A DNA stretch of 47,152 nucleotides from Candidatus Nitrotoga sp. SPKER (GCA_003402285.1 QFXG01000005.1:1-47152), one strand, 5' to 3'; shown: positions 16,484-25,246, counted from the first letter of the stretch. The notes: generated by a model from the letters alone, not told the origin. Program-made: numbers and translations.

Positions 16484-17362
16484 TCAAATCAGACGCAGTT
16501 TAGCGATGACAGGGGCGGTATCGGGGCGTATGTTGCGCCATAGAAAAAATGACTCGGCGGCTTGCTCAACCAGCATTCCGAGCCCATCCGCAAGCCGTGC
16601 TGCGCCTTGCTCTTTAGCAAAAATCAAGAACGGTGTTTCCTTTCCATACATCATGTCGTAAGCCAGCGCATCAGGCGCGAAAACTCCCCCGCGTTTCGCA
16701 TGTTCTTCAATTGAAAAAGACGAGCCAGGGGAAGAAAATGGAGAGACACTTTCTCCTCGCGGCAGTGGTGGCAGTGAGTCTGCCAAGCTACTGGAAGTCG
16801 CATTAATCACGCAATCAAATTGCGAACCTGTAAGTGCGATATAGCTGCTACCATGAATGGCGCCGTGCGCGGAAAATAGAGCAGCCAATTGATAAGCCTT
16901 ATCTTCCGTGCGATTCGCGACCGTGATAATCGCTCCTGCATTGAGTAGTGGAAGCGCCACGCCATAGGCCGCACCCCCTGCCCCCATTAGTAATACACGC
17001 TTGCCTTGTAATATGAAACCAAGATTATGTTCAATGTCGGCGACTAATCCTGCGCCGTCGGTGTTATCGCCAATGATCTCTGTGCCATCAAACTTTAGAG
17101 TATTCACGGCCTGAGCCGCTTGCGCGCGTACGCTAAGTTGAGTAGCCAGCTGGAACGCCTCAAACTTAAAGGGAACAGTCACGTTGATGCCGCGACATCC
17201 TTCATCTCGTAAAACCAGCACGGTATCACGAAAGCCATCCAATGGTGCGGGAATGGCCTCATAGCTTAAATCCTGCTTGGTCTGACGTGCGAATTGAGCG
17301 TGAATAAGGGGGGATTTACTGTGCGAAATTGGGTTGCCGATTACGGCGTAGCGGTCAGTCAT
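16484..17362 (-). CDS. aroE: shikimate dehydrogenase with an in-frame insertion
   Basis: This 292-residue enzyme reduces 3-dehydroshikimate with NADPH. Visible are the substrate-binding NPISHSKSPLIH, catalytic Lys66 in NVTVPFKFEAF, Asp102 in GDNTDGAG, the nucleotide motif GAGGAAYG and NRTEDKA. It is ~20 residues longer than usual. The extra piece is residues 201-226 (PRGESVSPFSSPGSS...KRGG), lying between INATSSSLADSLPPL and the conserved PDALAYDMMYGKETPFL. The insertion is likely a surface loop and should not destroy activity. It is followed by mtgA. Confidence 0.93.
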   Translation of the reverse strand: MTDRYAVIGNPISHSKSPLIHAQFARQTKQDLSYEAIPAPLDGFRDTVLVLRDEGCRGINVTVPFKFEAFQLATQLSVRAQAAQAVNTLKFDGTEIIGDNTDGAGLVADIEHNLGFILQGKRVLLMGAGGAAYGVALPLLNAGAIITVANRTEDKAYQLAALFSAHGAIHGSSYIALTGSQFDCVINATSSSLADSLPPLPRGESVSPFSSPGSSFSIEEHAKRGGVFAPDALAYDMMYGKETPFLIFAKEQGAARLADGLGMLVEQAAESFFLWRNIRPDTAPVIAKLRLI

Positions 17363-17529
17363 AGTGCGACGATTATAACGTTACTGAACCCTTTATGGAT
17401 TCGCTTATCGCCCTAATTATCACCATGCACTTAAAGGAAAGGAGAGGTGGATGACGTTGCGCCGGAATATAAGCTACCACACAACATCATCGCTACGCAT
17501 AAGGCATATTTTTGTCCTGGTGGTTACGA

Positions 17530-18585
17530 TTACCGTGCCAGCGCAGCTTGCGCATTAGGATCTCCCTGTGCTGCGGCTTTTTGCCACCATTCGCGTGCCT
17601 TAGCATCATCTTTTGGTATTCCGTCACCAGTTTGATGCATCGAGCCAAGTATGAATTGCGCTTCAGGGTCTCCCTGTAACGCAGCTTTTTGATACCAATC
17701 CGCAGCTTGAACTGCATTTTTGGTTGCACCTTCACCCTTGCGATACATATGACCAAGGAGAGTTTGCGCGATAGGATATCCTTGCTCAGCAGATTTCCGA
17801 TACCACTCTACGGCTTTAACAGCATCCTTGGCAACGCCTTCGCCATTGCGATACATCCCGCCCAGAATAAATTGCGCACCGGCATCTCCCTGTACAGCAG
17901 CTTTCTCATACCACTCAATTGCCTTAGCCGCGTCCTTGGGTAAGCCCAACAATCCTTTGCGATACATATTACCAAGTGCATATTGCGCACTCGGATCTCC
18001 CTGTACAGCGGCTTTTTGGTACCACTCTACGGCTTTAGCAGCATCTTTTGTAACGCCTTCGCCATTACGATACATCCAGCCAAGATTAACTTGCGCACCT
18101 ACCTCTCCCTGTGCGGCGGCCTTCTCATACCACTCGATGGCTTTATTGGTATCCTTGTCTACACCCTCGCCTTTGCGGTACATATTACCGAGCATGGTTT
18201 GTGCAACCGCATGACCTTGGGCAGCAGATTTTTGAAACCATTCTCTGGCTTTAACATAGTCCTGGGCGACATTATCGCCATTACGATACTTAATACCCAG
18301 TGCATATTCGGCATTACTATCCCCCTGGGCCGCTTCTTTCTGATATGACTCAATCGTTTTTACAGGTTTACGTACTTCTAAATCTTGATCATTTATATTT
18401 TTGATACTCACTTGTTTTTTGGTACTGACTGTTTCACTCTCCTTCTGCATTGGCGTCAATATATTTTCTGATGGCAGTTCTTTTGATACACCAGGAGCTT
18501 CTTTAATTACTGCTTTCTCAGTCGTAGAGCAAGCGGCAAGAATGGTGGCAAAGGAGAATAGGATTGTTAAGCGTGAGAAATTCAT
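17530..18585 (-). CDS. Sel1-repeat lipoprotein
   Basis: This 351-residue protein has a lipoprotein signal (LTILFSFATILAAC, lipobox LAAC), a ~70-residue spacer and seven full Sel1-like repeats of about 36 residues, such as AVAQTMLGNMYRKGEGVDKD and AGAQFILGGMYRNGEGVAKD. It ends in a partial repeat, PNAQAALAR. Repeat 4 has a two-residue insertion (GLLGLPKD). Sel1 solenoids scaffold protein-protein contacts, here in the periplasm; the partner is unknown. It is transcribed in the same direction as aroE-mtgA, with a 167-nt gap. Confidence 0.88.
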   Translation of the reverse strand: MNFSRLTILFSFATILAACSTTEKAVIKEAPGVSKELPSENILTPMQKESETVSTKKQVSIKNINDQDLEVRKPVKTIESYQKEAAQGDSNAEYALGIKYRNGDNVAQDYVKAREWFQKSAAQGHAVAQTMLGNMYRKGEGVDKDTNKAIEWYEKAAAQGEVGAQVNLGWMYRNGEGVTKDAAKAVEWYQKAAVQGDPSAQYALGNMYRKGLLGLPKDAAKAIEWYEKAAVQGDAGAQFILGGMYRNGEGVAKDAVKAVEWYRKSAEQGYPIAQTLLGHMYRKGEGATKNAVQAADWYQKAALQGDPEAQFILGSMHQTGDGIPKDDAKAREWWQKAAAQGDPNAQAALAR

Positions 18586-18722
18586 AATGAGCTTTCCAGA
18601 ATAGACAGTTCGAATTTACCGGGTAATTTTACCCCATCTGATTGCGAGTAATAATAAGTAGCTTCATTCATCATCAAGTAGCATTTGCACCAAATCAAAT
18701 TAAGTAAATCAATAGTTCTTCG

Positions 18723-19133
18723 TTACTGACGAATTGTTACAAAAGACAGGTTGATTACTCCGGCATGTTGCGCAATTGCCATAAACTCTGCCACGCGGCC
18801 ATAAGGTACAGCCTTGTCTGCTTCAATTTTCATCTGAAACTCCGGATCGACCGCTCGCTGTTTTAGGACGTCTGCCAGTTGTGAGTCACTTAATGCTTTG
18901 TTATCCAGCTCGATCTGTCCGTACGCATCCACAGTCAGCAATGCCGGAAGCGATTTTATCGGTTCGGAAGATGCTACCGTTGTAGTTTTTGGCAAAGTAA
19001 CTTTGAGCGACTGCGGAGTAAGTAGCGGTGCCGTAACAATAAAAACCACCAGCAACACCAACATCACGTCTACTAACGGCGTTACGTTGATTTCGCTCAT
19101 CATTCCCTGTTGCGTTGAATTGCTCATTCCCAT
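18723..19133 (-). CDS. exbD: ExbD/TolR-family proton-channel subunit
   Basis: This 136-residue protein reads MMSEINVTPLVDVMLVLLVV near its start, with the essential membrane Asp in PLVDVMLVLLVVFIV, followed by TPQSLKVTLP and a periplasmic domain ending MAIAQHAGVINLSFVTIRQ. The start is ATG 19133 (MGMSNSTQQGMM), 7 nt after the exbB stop and preceded by GAGG; the longer N-terminal reading is exbB sequence in another frame. It works with ExbB to pass proton-motive force to TonB. Confidence 0.93.
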   Translation of the reverse strand: MGMSNSTQQGMMSEINVTPLVDVMLVLLVVFIVTAPLLTPQSLKVTLPKTTTVASSEPIKSLPALLTVDAYGQIELDNKALSDSQLADVLKQRAVDPEFQMKIEADKAVPYGRVAEFMAIAQHAGVINLSFVTIRQ

Positions 19134-19140
19134 GATGACC

Positions 19141-19797
19141 TCACAGTTTAAAATTATGTTTAAGTGCCAACCGCACGAAATCGTGCGCAAAATTTTCCAG
19201 CTCTGTTACTTGCACGCGCAGGCGGCGCAAGAAGTAGTTATAAGCTAACACTGCGGGCAGCGCAGTAGCGATACCGATGGCAGTCGCGATCAGTGCTTCA
19301 CCTATTGGTCCAGCAACTACATCCAGACTGGCTGAACCACTAGTGCCGATGTCCTGCAACGCATGCATGATGCCCCACACTGTACCGAACAAACCAACGA
19401 ACGGCGAAGTCGAGCCTATGGTAGCCAGCTCGGCCAATCCACGTTCGTGATAGCGTTGCATATTTTCCACCTGCTGGCGCAGCATGCGTTCCAATACATC
19501 TTGCGGCGCACCGATATGTTTCAAGTCCTGTTCTTCAGCACTTAAGTTTTTCACTTCGGCAAAACCGGCTTGCGCCAACCGCGCCAAGTCACTTGAACCT
19601 TGCTGCGCCATTTCAGCCGCAGCATGCCAGTCGCGAGCGGCCCAGAAGACATCACTGAAGGCACGATTGGATTTATCGTTCCGTACTTGCCGCCATAGCT
19701 TGAGCAAGGCGATAGACCAAGTCGCTACCGACAGAAAAATAAGAAGTAGCAGTGTGGCAGCTACAACAGGCGACCCAACGGAAAATAGATTGTTCAT
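19141..19797 (-). CDS. exbB: ExbB/TolQ-family proton-channel subunit
   Basis: This 218-residue MotA/TolQ/ExbB protein has three membrane segments: near the N-terminus (VVAATLLLLIFLSVATWSIA), then IGSTSPFVGLFGTVWGIMHA, and VAGPIGEALIATAIGIATAL followed by PAVLAYNYFLRRL. The GTVWGIMHAL and GEALIATAIGIATALPAV signatures are diagnostic. Its ATG overlaps the tonB stop (ATGA). I call it ExbB rather than TolQ because no tolB or pal is nearby and the partner has a TonB C-terminal domain. Confidence 0.93.
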   Translation of the reverse strand: MNNLFSVGSPVVAATLLLLIFLSVATWSIALLKLWRQVRNDKSNRAFSDVFWAARDWHAAAEMAQQGSSDLARLAQAGFAEVKNLSAEEQDLKHIGAPQDVLERMLRQQVENMQRYHERGLAELATIGSTSPFVGLFGTVWGIMHALQDIGTSGSASLDVVAGPIGEALIATAIGIATALPAVLAYNYFLRRLRVQVTELENFAHDFVRLALKHNFKL

Positions 19798-21833
19798 GTA
19801 TCGTTATCTTTCAAAGAAAAAATGATTGGTACCTTAAACCATTTGTTAATCGCTTCCCCATCGTGACGAGCAGGGATAAAGTGCCAAGACCTTACAGTTT
19901 CCAGCGCATTGTCATCCAGCATGGTATGACCGCTACTCTGAGCCACAGTGACCTGACCGCAAGAACCATCGGCCAGTACCTCTACATTCAATATCACCTT
20001 GCCTTGCAAACCCATGCGACGTGCTGCAACGGGGTATGACGGGCTCGCATTTTTCAAGTGATAAAATGCTTTGTAACTTGGTTCGCTTTGCTCTGCATTA
20101 AGACGAGCCATTTCAGCTACGGCACGCGCTTTAGCATCTGCTTCAGCTTTGGCCTTAGCAAGCGCTGCTTCCTGCTCTGCCCTGAGTCTCGCTGCTTCCT
20201 GCTCTGCTTTGAGGCGGGCAGCTTCGGCTAGTGCACGCGCTTTGGCATCTGCTTCAGCTTTGGCCTTAGCGAGCGCCGCTTCCTGTTCTGCCCTGAGTCT
20301 CGCCGCTTCCTGCTCTGCTTTAATGCGAGCCGCTTCGGCTTCTGCACGTGCCATGGCTTCTGCCCTGGCTCTAACCTGAGCGGCTTCATGTTCTGCTCTG
20401 GCTCGAGCAGCGTCAGCTTCCGCACGTGCCATGGCTTCTGCCCTTGCTCTGGCTTGAGCGGCTTCATGTTCTGCTCTGGCTCGAGCAGCATCAGCTTCCG
20501 CACGTGCCATGGCTTCTGCCCTTGCTCTGGCTTGAGCGGCTTCATGTTCTGCTCTGGCCCGGGCAGCGTCAGCTTCCGCACGCGCCATAGCTTCTGCCCT
20601 TGCTTTAGCCTGAGCGGCTTCATGTTCTGCTCTGGCCCGGGCAGCGTCTTGCGCCGCCTTGAGTCGCAGCGCTTCCGCATGTGCCATGGCTTCAGCTTTC
20701 GCTCGAGCTTGCACGGCCTCTTGCTCTGCCCTGACTCTCGCCGCTTCCTGGTCTGCTTTAAGACGAACTTCAGCTTCTGCACGTGCTATGGCTTCTGCCC
20801 TTGCCCGCGCCTGCACAGCTTCTTGTTCTACTCTCGCTCTTGTTGCTTCATGTTCCGTCTTAATGCGTACAGCCTCAGCCTGTGCCAGGACTGCAGCTTT
20901 TACCCGAGCCTGTACAGCTTCATGCTCTATTTTCGCTCTTGCTGCTTCCTGTGCCGTCTTAATGCGTACAGCTTCGGCATGAGCCAAGATTTCAGCTTTT
21001 GCCCGAGCTTGCGCTGCTTCATGGTCTGCCTTGATCCTGATCGCCTCTTGCACTGCTTTAAGACGCATTGCTTCGGCTTCGGCTTTAGCCTGTGCTTGCG
21101 CTAAAGCCTCTGCTTTTGCTCTAGCCTGCTCAGCTAATTGTTCCGTTTTAGCTTTTGCTATTTCCTGCTCTTCTTTAAGTCTTACAGCTTCAACTTCTGC
21201 TCTCGCCTTAGCCTCTGCTTGTGCCTTAGCTACTACGGCTTCGTGTTCTGCATTTATTTTTTTCGCTTCTTGCATTGCCTCTAGACGAGCAAGCTCCGTT
21301 TCTACTTTTGCCTTAGCTTCTGCTTGCGCCTTGGCTTGTGCAGCAACTTGCTCGGCCTTAGCTTTTGCTAATTCCTGTTCTACCCTGCGTTGTGCAGCCT
21401 CTGCTTCCTCTCTCGCTTTGGTAAGTGCAGCTTCTTGCTCTAGCCTGATTTTTTCAGCCATTTCAGTATCAACTATTGGATCTGGCTTTTTTTCCGGTTC
21501 AACAGGTTTTTCAACTGGTATTTCTGCTGCCGGTGCAACAGGCTCAGGCTTCACTGGATCAGGCACAGGTTTAGCAGCATGCGGCAGTTTCTTAGACGAG
21601 GAAGGAGCAGCCGTTAGCGGTAATGCAGAAGGCGGAACTGGCTTATCAGCCATCGCAACTGTCACTTTCATCTCTCGCATTGGCTTAGAAGACCCCTGCG
21701 ATTGCGCCATGACGGGATACAAAACGACTAAATGCAATACCAGAACAACCACAACAACAACTGCCCGCTCACGCGCCGCAGGTGTAGAAGGATAAATATA
21801 TGAAAGTGGATTCAACCTTATCTCCACGGACAT
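19794..21833 (-). CDS. tonB: TonB-like energy transducer with very long Ala/Arg/Glu repeat rod
   Basis: This 679-residue protein, against ~240-300 for usual TonB, has a basic N-terminus and one membrane anchor (AVVVVVVLVLHLVVLYPVMA, ~24-43). A Pro-rich stretch follows (PDPVKPEPVAPAAEIPVEKP). Then come ~430 residues of charged AEAxARAEHEAA-type heptad-like sequence, predicted to form a long helix or coiled coil. It ends in a TonB_C domain (~590-679): SPSYPVAARRMGLQGKVILN, SSGHTMLDDNALETVRSWHF and IPARHDGE. It is first in the operon with exbB and exbD. The rod looks more like TolA than TonB and would span the periplasm. Confidence 0.88.
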   Translation of the reverse strand: MSVEIRLNPLSYIYPSTPAARERAVVVVVVLVLHLVVLYPVMAQSQGSSKPMREMKVTVAMADKPVPPSALPLTAAPSSSKKLPHAAKPVPDPVKPEPVAPAAEIPVEKPVEPEKKPDPIVDTEMAEKIRLEQEAALTKAREEAEAAQRRVEQELAKAKAEQVAAQAKAQAEAKAKVETELARLEAMQEAKKINAEHEAVVAKAQAEAKARAEVEAVRLKEEQEIAKAKTEQLAEQARAKAEALAQAQAKAEAEAMRLKAVQEAIRIKADHEAAQARAKAEILAHAEAVRIKTAQEAARAKIEHEAVQARVKAAVLAQAEAVRIKTEHEATRARVEQEAVQARARAEAIARAEAEVRLKADQEAARVRAEQEAVQARAKAEAMAHAEALRLKAAQDAARARAEHEAAQAKARAEAMARAEADAARARAEHEAAQARARAEAMARAEADAARARAEHEAAQARARAEAMARAEADAARARAEHEAAQVRARAEAMARAEAEAARIKAEQEAARLRAEQEAALAKAKAEADAKARALAEAARLKAEQEAARLRAEQEAALAKAKAEADAKARAVAEMARLNAEQSEPSYKAFYHLKNASPSYPVAARRMGLQGKVILNVEVLADGSCGQVTVAQSSGHTMLDDNALETVRSWHFIPARHDGEAINKWFKVPIIFSLKDNDT
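20380..20691 (-). repeat. 78-bp in-frame tandem repeats in tonB
   Basis: The unit starting GCGGCTTCATG recurs at 20380, 20458, 20536 and 20614, an exact 78-base (26-codon) spacing. Each unit encodes roughly EHEAAQARARAEAMARAEAD plus AARARA. More diverged copies continue on both sides (about 20100-21450). Such arrays change length by slippage or recombination without shifting the frame. Confidence 0.9.
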
Positions 21834-22563
21834 GGGCTACCCCACACTACGACATGCATGGCTACAGTTAAAAACACCTGCACCCAGCTTTTATCCATGC
21901 TTTTTGCATTCGCGTATTGTTTGCTCTTGTTTAGCAAAATTCAACTGACCACTTAACAAAAAGTAAAAAATTTATGCCCGTGGTAAAAATCGATACGCAG
22001 CAACCCCTTATAGCATGTTGTATTTGCTATATAGGGCAGGTATTCGACGAGCGCTTTCAAAATCTTACCAAACACGCTCATATGAACTCGGGAATTTGTA
22101 CAGCTAGAGTAACCATAAGCTGTTAATGCAAACGCGATACACATAAGTCGAAGACAATTTCCTGCATTGTTATTCCATGTTAATGGCTAGGATCCAGTCA
22201 TCATTGACATGCCGGATACGCTAACTAGGGATGAGCAATTTCTGTATACACTAAACAATATAATTATTAATGATAACGATTCGTAATTATATTCACATGT
22301 CAAAGAAAATGCAATATTTTTTGCACCATATCGCAGAAAAACCAAGGTTATTCTCGGATCTTTTCAGAACTTTCATCGTAATCAAAATCTAGAGTTACAC
22401 ACACCCTTAATACATTTGAAAATATCTTTCGTGGCAGCTATAAAACCAATATCTTATAATTTATAATCAATAGGTTTGTATTCAAGAAGGACTAACTGTT
22501 GGAAGATTTTCTAAGTGCACACTAACAATTGTATTGTCCCGAATTTAATAGCGAATCCAACCT
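21834..22563. other. 730-nt divergent intergenic region between tonB and thiO
   Basis: AT-rich, with no gene I can support. A 63-codon minus-strand frame (21953-22144) has no recognisable product. The only clear signal is a Fur-box-like sequence at 22266-22284. I looked for a TPP riboswitch before thiO and saw none. Confidence 0.6.
22266..22284. promoter_or_regulatory. Fur-box-like sequence
   Basis: ATTAATGATAACGATTCGT matches the 19-nt consensus GATAATGATAATCATTATC at 12 positions, including the contiguous TAATGATAA. It lies 430 nt upstream of tonB-exbB-exbD, a system usually iron-repressed, and 280 nt upstream of thiO. The distance from either start makes the target uncertain. Confidence 0.35.
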
Positions 22564-23649
22564 ATGATTAGACTTTTGAATTCTGATTTTTTAATCATTG
22601 GGGGTGGCATAGCCGGATTGTCGACTGCGCAACGTTTGCTGCAGCAAGGGGCGTTAGTAACCGTGCTGGAGCGTGGTGAGGTAGGCCAGGAAGCGTCTTG
22701 GGCAGGCGGTGGCATTTTGTCACCCCTGTGTCCGTGGAATTATCCCGATGAGGTTACGCACCTCACCACTCATGGCGCAGAATTGTTTCCGGCATGGGCA
22801 CAAGAATTGCGTACGGCTACTGGCATAGATCCCGAATACGAGAAAAGCGGAATGCTGGTATTGCCATCATTTGATGCGCAGGCAGCAGAGCAATGGTGCG
22901 CGAAGCATAGTGCTTATCCAATACATCAAGTCTGTGCGAAACACTATAACCTGCTCCAGGGCGATGCACTCTACTTGCCTGAAGTCGCTCAGGTACGCAA
23001 TCCGAGGTTATTGCGCGCCCTGCGTCAGCATGTGGAATCGCTTGGAGGGCGTATCATCGAAAAATGTGCAGTAAGCGATATTGTGGTCAAAAATGGACGC
23101 GTAAAAACACTTTCCACACCCAGCGGAAAATTTAATGCGCGGGGGTATATCGTTACCGCTGGCGCATGGAGCAAGGAAATATTGGGACAACATGCGCTAC
23201 GCTTAGACATTAAGCCAATGCGCGGACAGATGCTGTTATTCAAATTCGATGTATCGCCGCTCCGTCATATTGTATTGCAAGACAATTTGTATTTAATCCC
23301 ACGTCGTGATGGGCACCTACTGATCGGTAGCACGTTGGAAGACGTGGGTTTTGACCAGCACACTACCCGTGAAGCACGCGATATGCTGTGGCAACGTGCC
23401 CAAAAATTATTGCCATCTCTGCGGGATATGTCCTTGATGCAACACTGGGCCGGACTGCGTCCCGCTTCGCCGCACAATATCCCCACTATCGGACGACATC
23501 CGCAACTGGACAATCTTTATCTCAATAGCGGACATTTTCGTTATGGCGTGACTATGGCTCCGGCCAGCGCCGAAATTCTGTTAAATGAAATCACGGGGGC
23601 AAAGCAACCATTTGATGTCACACCGTATCAGGCTGGGTGGGGCACTTAA
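22564..23649 (+). CDS. thiO: glycine oxidase ThiO (thiamine thiazole synthesis)
   Basis: This 361-residue FAD amine oxidase has an N-terminal Rossmann motif IIGGGIAGLSTAQRLLQQG followed by VTVLERGEVGQEASWAGGGI, where the SWAGGG-I-L-SP stretch is typical of ThiO. The C-terminus has the substrate-side HWAGLRPASPHNIPTIGRHP and the FAD-capping GHFRYGVTMAPASAE. It oxidises glycine to the imine used to build the thiazole of thiamine. No other thi gene is adjacent. The start lacks a strong ribosome site. Confidence 0.92.
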   Translation: MIRLLNSDFLIIGGGIAGLSTAQRLLQQGALVTVLERGEVGQEASWAGGGILSPLCPWNYPDEVTHLTTHGAELFPAWAQELRTATGIDPEYEKSGMLVLPSFDAQAAEQWCAKHSAYPIHQVCAKHYNLLQGDALYLPEVAQVRNPRLLRALRQHVESLGGRIIEKCAVSDIVVKNGRVKTLSTPSGKFNARGYIVTAGAWSKEILGQHALRLDIKPMRGQMLLFKFDVSPLRHIVLQDNLYLIPRRDGHLLIGSTLEDVGFDQHTTREARDMLWQRAQKLLPSLRDMSLMQHWAGLRPASPHNIPTIGRHPQLDNLYLNSGHFRYGVTMAPASAEILLNEITGAKQPFDVTPYQAGWGT

Positions 23650-23776
23650 AAATGGGGTCATTTTTATTCTACGGATATATTCAAAAATATGCTGACGAAA
23701 TAAAAACGTGAATTTCAATTTTTAAAGCGTGATATTGAAAATCAAATATGAGATTAGTTCAGGAGTGATGAAATAA

Positions 23777-23801
23777 CGTGCCCCGGCTGTATGGGGGCAC
23801 G
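23777..23801 (-). terminator. hairpin terminator between thiO and hup
   Basis: CGTGCCCC / GGGGCACG form an 8-bp GC-rich stem with a 9-nt loop, 15 nt past the HU stop. On the minus strand it is followed by TTATTT, so it mainly ends hup transcription. It may also act on thiO readthrough, since the two genes converge. Confidence 0.65.
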
Positions 23802-23815
23802 CTTAATTACGCTGG

Positions 23816-24109
23816 TTATTTCTTCTTAGTCTTAACGCCAGCAACCGCATCTTTCAACTTACTGCCGACTTTAAATTTCGCAACTTTCTTGGCAGGTATC
23901 TTTAACTCTTTTCCGGTGGCTGGATTCCGACCTATCCGAGCAGCACGCTGTTCAACAGCAAAAGTGCCAAAACCAATCAGCTGCACATTATCGCCTTTTA
24001 CCAATGACGCTTGTATGGCAGCCATCAACGCATTCAATATTTCTTCGACATTGACCTTAGAATTCTTTGTGGACTTCGCTACTGCATCAATCAACTCTGC
24101 TTTATTCAT
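23816..24109 (-). CDS. hup: DNA-binding protein HU
   Basis: This 97-residue protein is standard for HU: MNKAELIDAVAKSTKNSKVN, then VQLIGFGTFAVEQRAARIGR and the DNA-intercalating arm RNPATGKELKIPAKKVAKFK. It ends in a lysine-rich AGVKTKKK. It bends and compacts DNA as a homodimer or heterodimer. A ribosome site (AGGGAG) and a good sigma70-type promoter lie upstream, and a hairpin terminator downstream, so it is a single-gene unit. Confidence 0.95.
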   Translation of the reverse strand: MNKAELIDAVAKSTKNSKVNVEEILNALMAAIQASLVKGDNVQLIGFGTFAVEQRAARIGRNPATGKELKIPAKKVAKFKVGSKLKDAVAGVKTKKK

Positions 24110-24143
24110 AGTTTATGACTCCCTTTAGTTGAAAAAACACTGC

Positions 24144-24172
24144 ACTGTATCAAGCCATCGGATCAATGGCAA
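24144..24172 (-). promoter_or_regulatory. sigma70-type promoter of hup
   Basis: On the minus strand TTGCCA (24167-24172) and TACAGT (24144-24149) are separated by exactly 17 nt. The start of transcription would fall about 25-30 nt before the HU ATG. Confidence 0.6.
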
Positions 24173-24219
24173 TCACAGCTTCACAAATTAATACGATATT
24201 CATTAAGAAATTTTAGAAC

Positions 24220-24242
24220 CTCAATTCTAATTGAGCGTTTTT
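24220..24242 (+). terminator. weak hairpin with T-run between fghA and hup
   Basis: CTCAAT-TCTA-ATTGAG is followed by CGTTTTTT on the plus strand. No plus-strand gene clearly needs it, so it may simply limit readthrough from thiO. Confidence 0.3.
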
Positions 24243-24300
24243 TAAATAGTAACTACCGGGTGAATTGTTGTCTTTAAATCCATTTTCACCAGTTGTCTTC

Positions 24301-24352
24301 GTCTTTGATGCTACTGGGTCTTTGATGCTACTGGGTCTGTGATGATACTGAC
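24301..24352. repeat. 18-bp tandem repeat, three copies
   Basis: GTCTTTGATGCTACTGGG occurs exactly at 24301 and 24319, and a variant (GTCTGTGATGATACTG) starts at 24337. It is non-coding, downstream of the fghA stop. Confidence 0.85.
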
Positions 24353-24383
24353 GCCGACGATTGAATGCATGCGATCAATACCT

Positions 24384-25235
24384 TTATTGAGCGATTCCAC
24401 CTAATTTTTGGTGGTGAAATCGAATATGCTCCTCAATAAACGTCGCAATAAAATAATATCCATGGTCGTACTCGACATGCCTGCGCAGTTCCAAAGGCTG
24501 CTGAGCAGTCTTGCAGGCTGCTTCAAACGCTTGCGGAAACAATTGATCGGGCAGAAATTTATCGCTCAATCCTTGATCAATCAGTATTCCGTTGGCAAAT
24601 GGTGCATGCCTTTTTTCCATGAGCGCACTGGCATCGTATTGCTGCCAACTCTCCTGTTCATCGCCCAGATATGCCGTAAATGCCTTGATCCCCCAAGGAC
24701 ATTTGCTCGGTGCACAGATCGGCGCAAATGCCGATACCGTTTTAAAAAGATCCGGATTGCGCAGCGCCAGGACAAGCGCCCCATGCCCGCCCATTGAATG
24801 TCCAGTAATGCCAATGCTGGAAGGCAACACTGGGAATTCTCGCACAATCAATTCATATAGTTCCAGCATGTAGCTGTACATACGGTAATGCTTGTTCCAG
24901 GGCATCTCTGTCGCATCGAGATAGAAACCTGCGCCAACCCCGAAATCCCAGCTATCTGCTTCGCCTGGAAGATTGGCGCCGCGCGGACTGGTATCAGGCG
25001 TAATCAACATCAATCCTTGCTGCGCAGCACTACGCTGAGCACCCGCCTTGATCATGAAAGTTTCTTCCGTACAGGTCAGGCCAGCCAGACAGAACAGGGC
25101 GGGAACCTTGCCTTCCCGAGCCTGCGGCGGCAGAAATACCGAAAAACGCATCGGCAAGCCGATTGCTTCAGAATGATGTCTATAGAACCGCTGTATCCCT
25201 CCAAAACACTCGTGTTCGCTTATAAGTTTAGGCAT
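24384..25235 (-). CDS. fghA: S-formylglutathione hydrolase
   Basis: This 283-residue alpha/beta hydrolase of the esterase D family has a nucleophile elbow GHSMGGHGALVLAL, an oxyanion-side LAGLTCTEETFM and a C-terminal catalytic His in HVEYDHGYYFIATFI. It hydrolyses S-formylglutathione to formate and glutathione, the second step of glutathione-dependent formaldehyde oxidation. I start it at ATG 25235 (MPKLISEHEC), 11 nt after the adhC stop; a TTG at 25250 overlapping that stop is possible. It shares a transcript with adhC. Confidence 0.95.
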   Translation of the reverse strand: MPKLISEHECFGGIQRFYRHHSEAIGLPMRFSVFLPPQAREGKVPALFCLAGLTCTEETFMIKAGAQRSAAQQGLMLITPDTSPRGANLPGEADSWDFGVGAGFYLDATEMPWNKHYRMYSYMLELYELIVREFPVLPSSIGITGHSMGGHGALVLALRNPDLFKTVSAFAPICAPSKCPWGIKAFTAYLGDEQESWQQYDASALMEKRHAPFANGILIDQGLSDKFLPDQLFPQAFEAACKTAQQPLELRRHVEYDHGYYFIATFIEEHIRFHHQKLGGIAQ

Positions 25236-25246
25236 AGCGCAACCGT

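Noticed and set aside
20149-21795. Long plus-strand open frames opposite tonB
   Set aside because: Low-complexity Ser/Ala or Cys/Phe translations caused by the repetitive Ala/Arg/Glu codons of tonB on the other strand.
21953-22144. 63-codon minus-strand frame in the tonB-thiO gap
   Set aside because: No family resemblance, no ribosome site, and the only support is its length.
22285-22563. TPP riboswitch expected before thiO
   Set aside because: The conserved CUGAGA and ACCUGAUCUGGAUAAUGCC-type boxes are absent.
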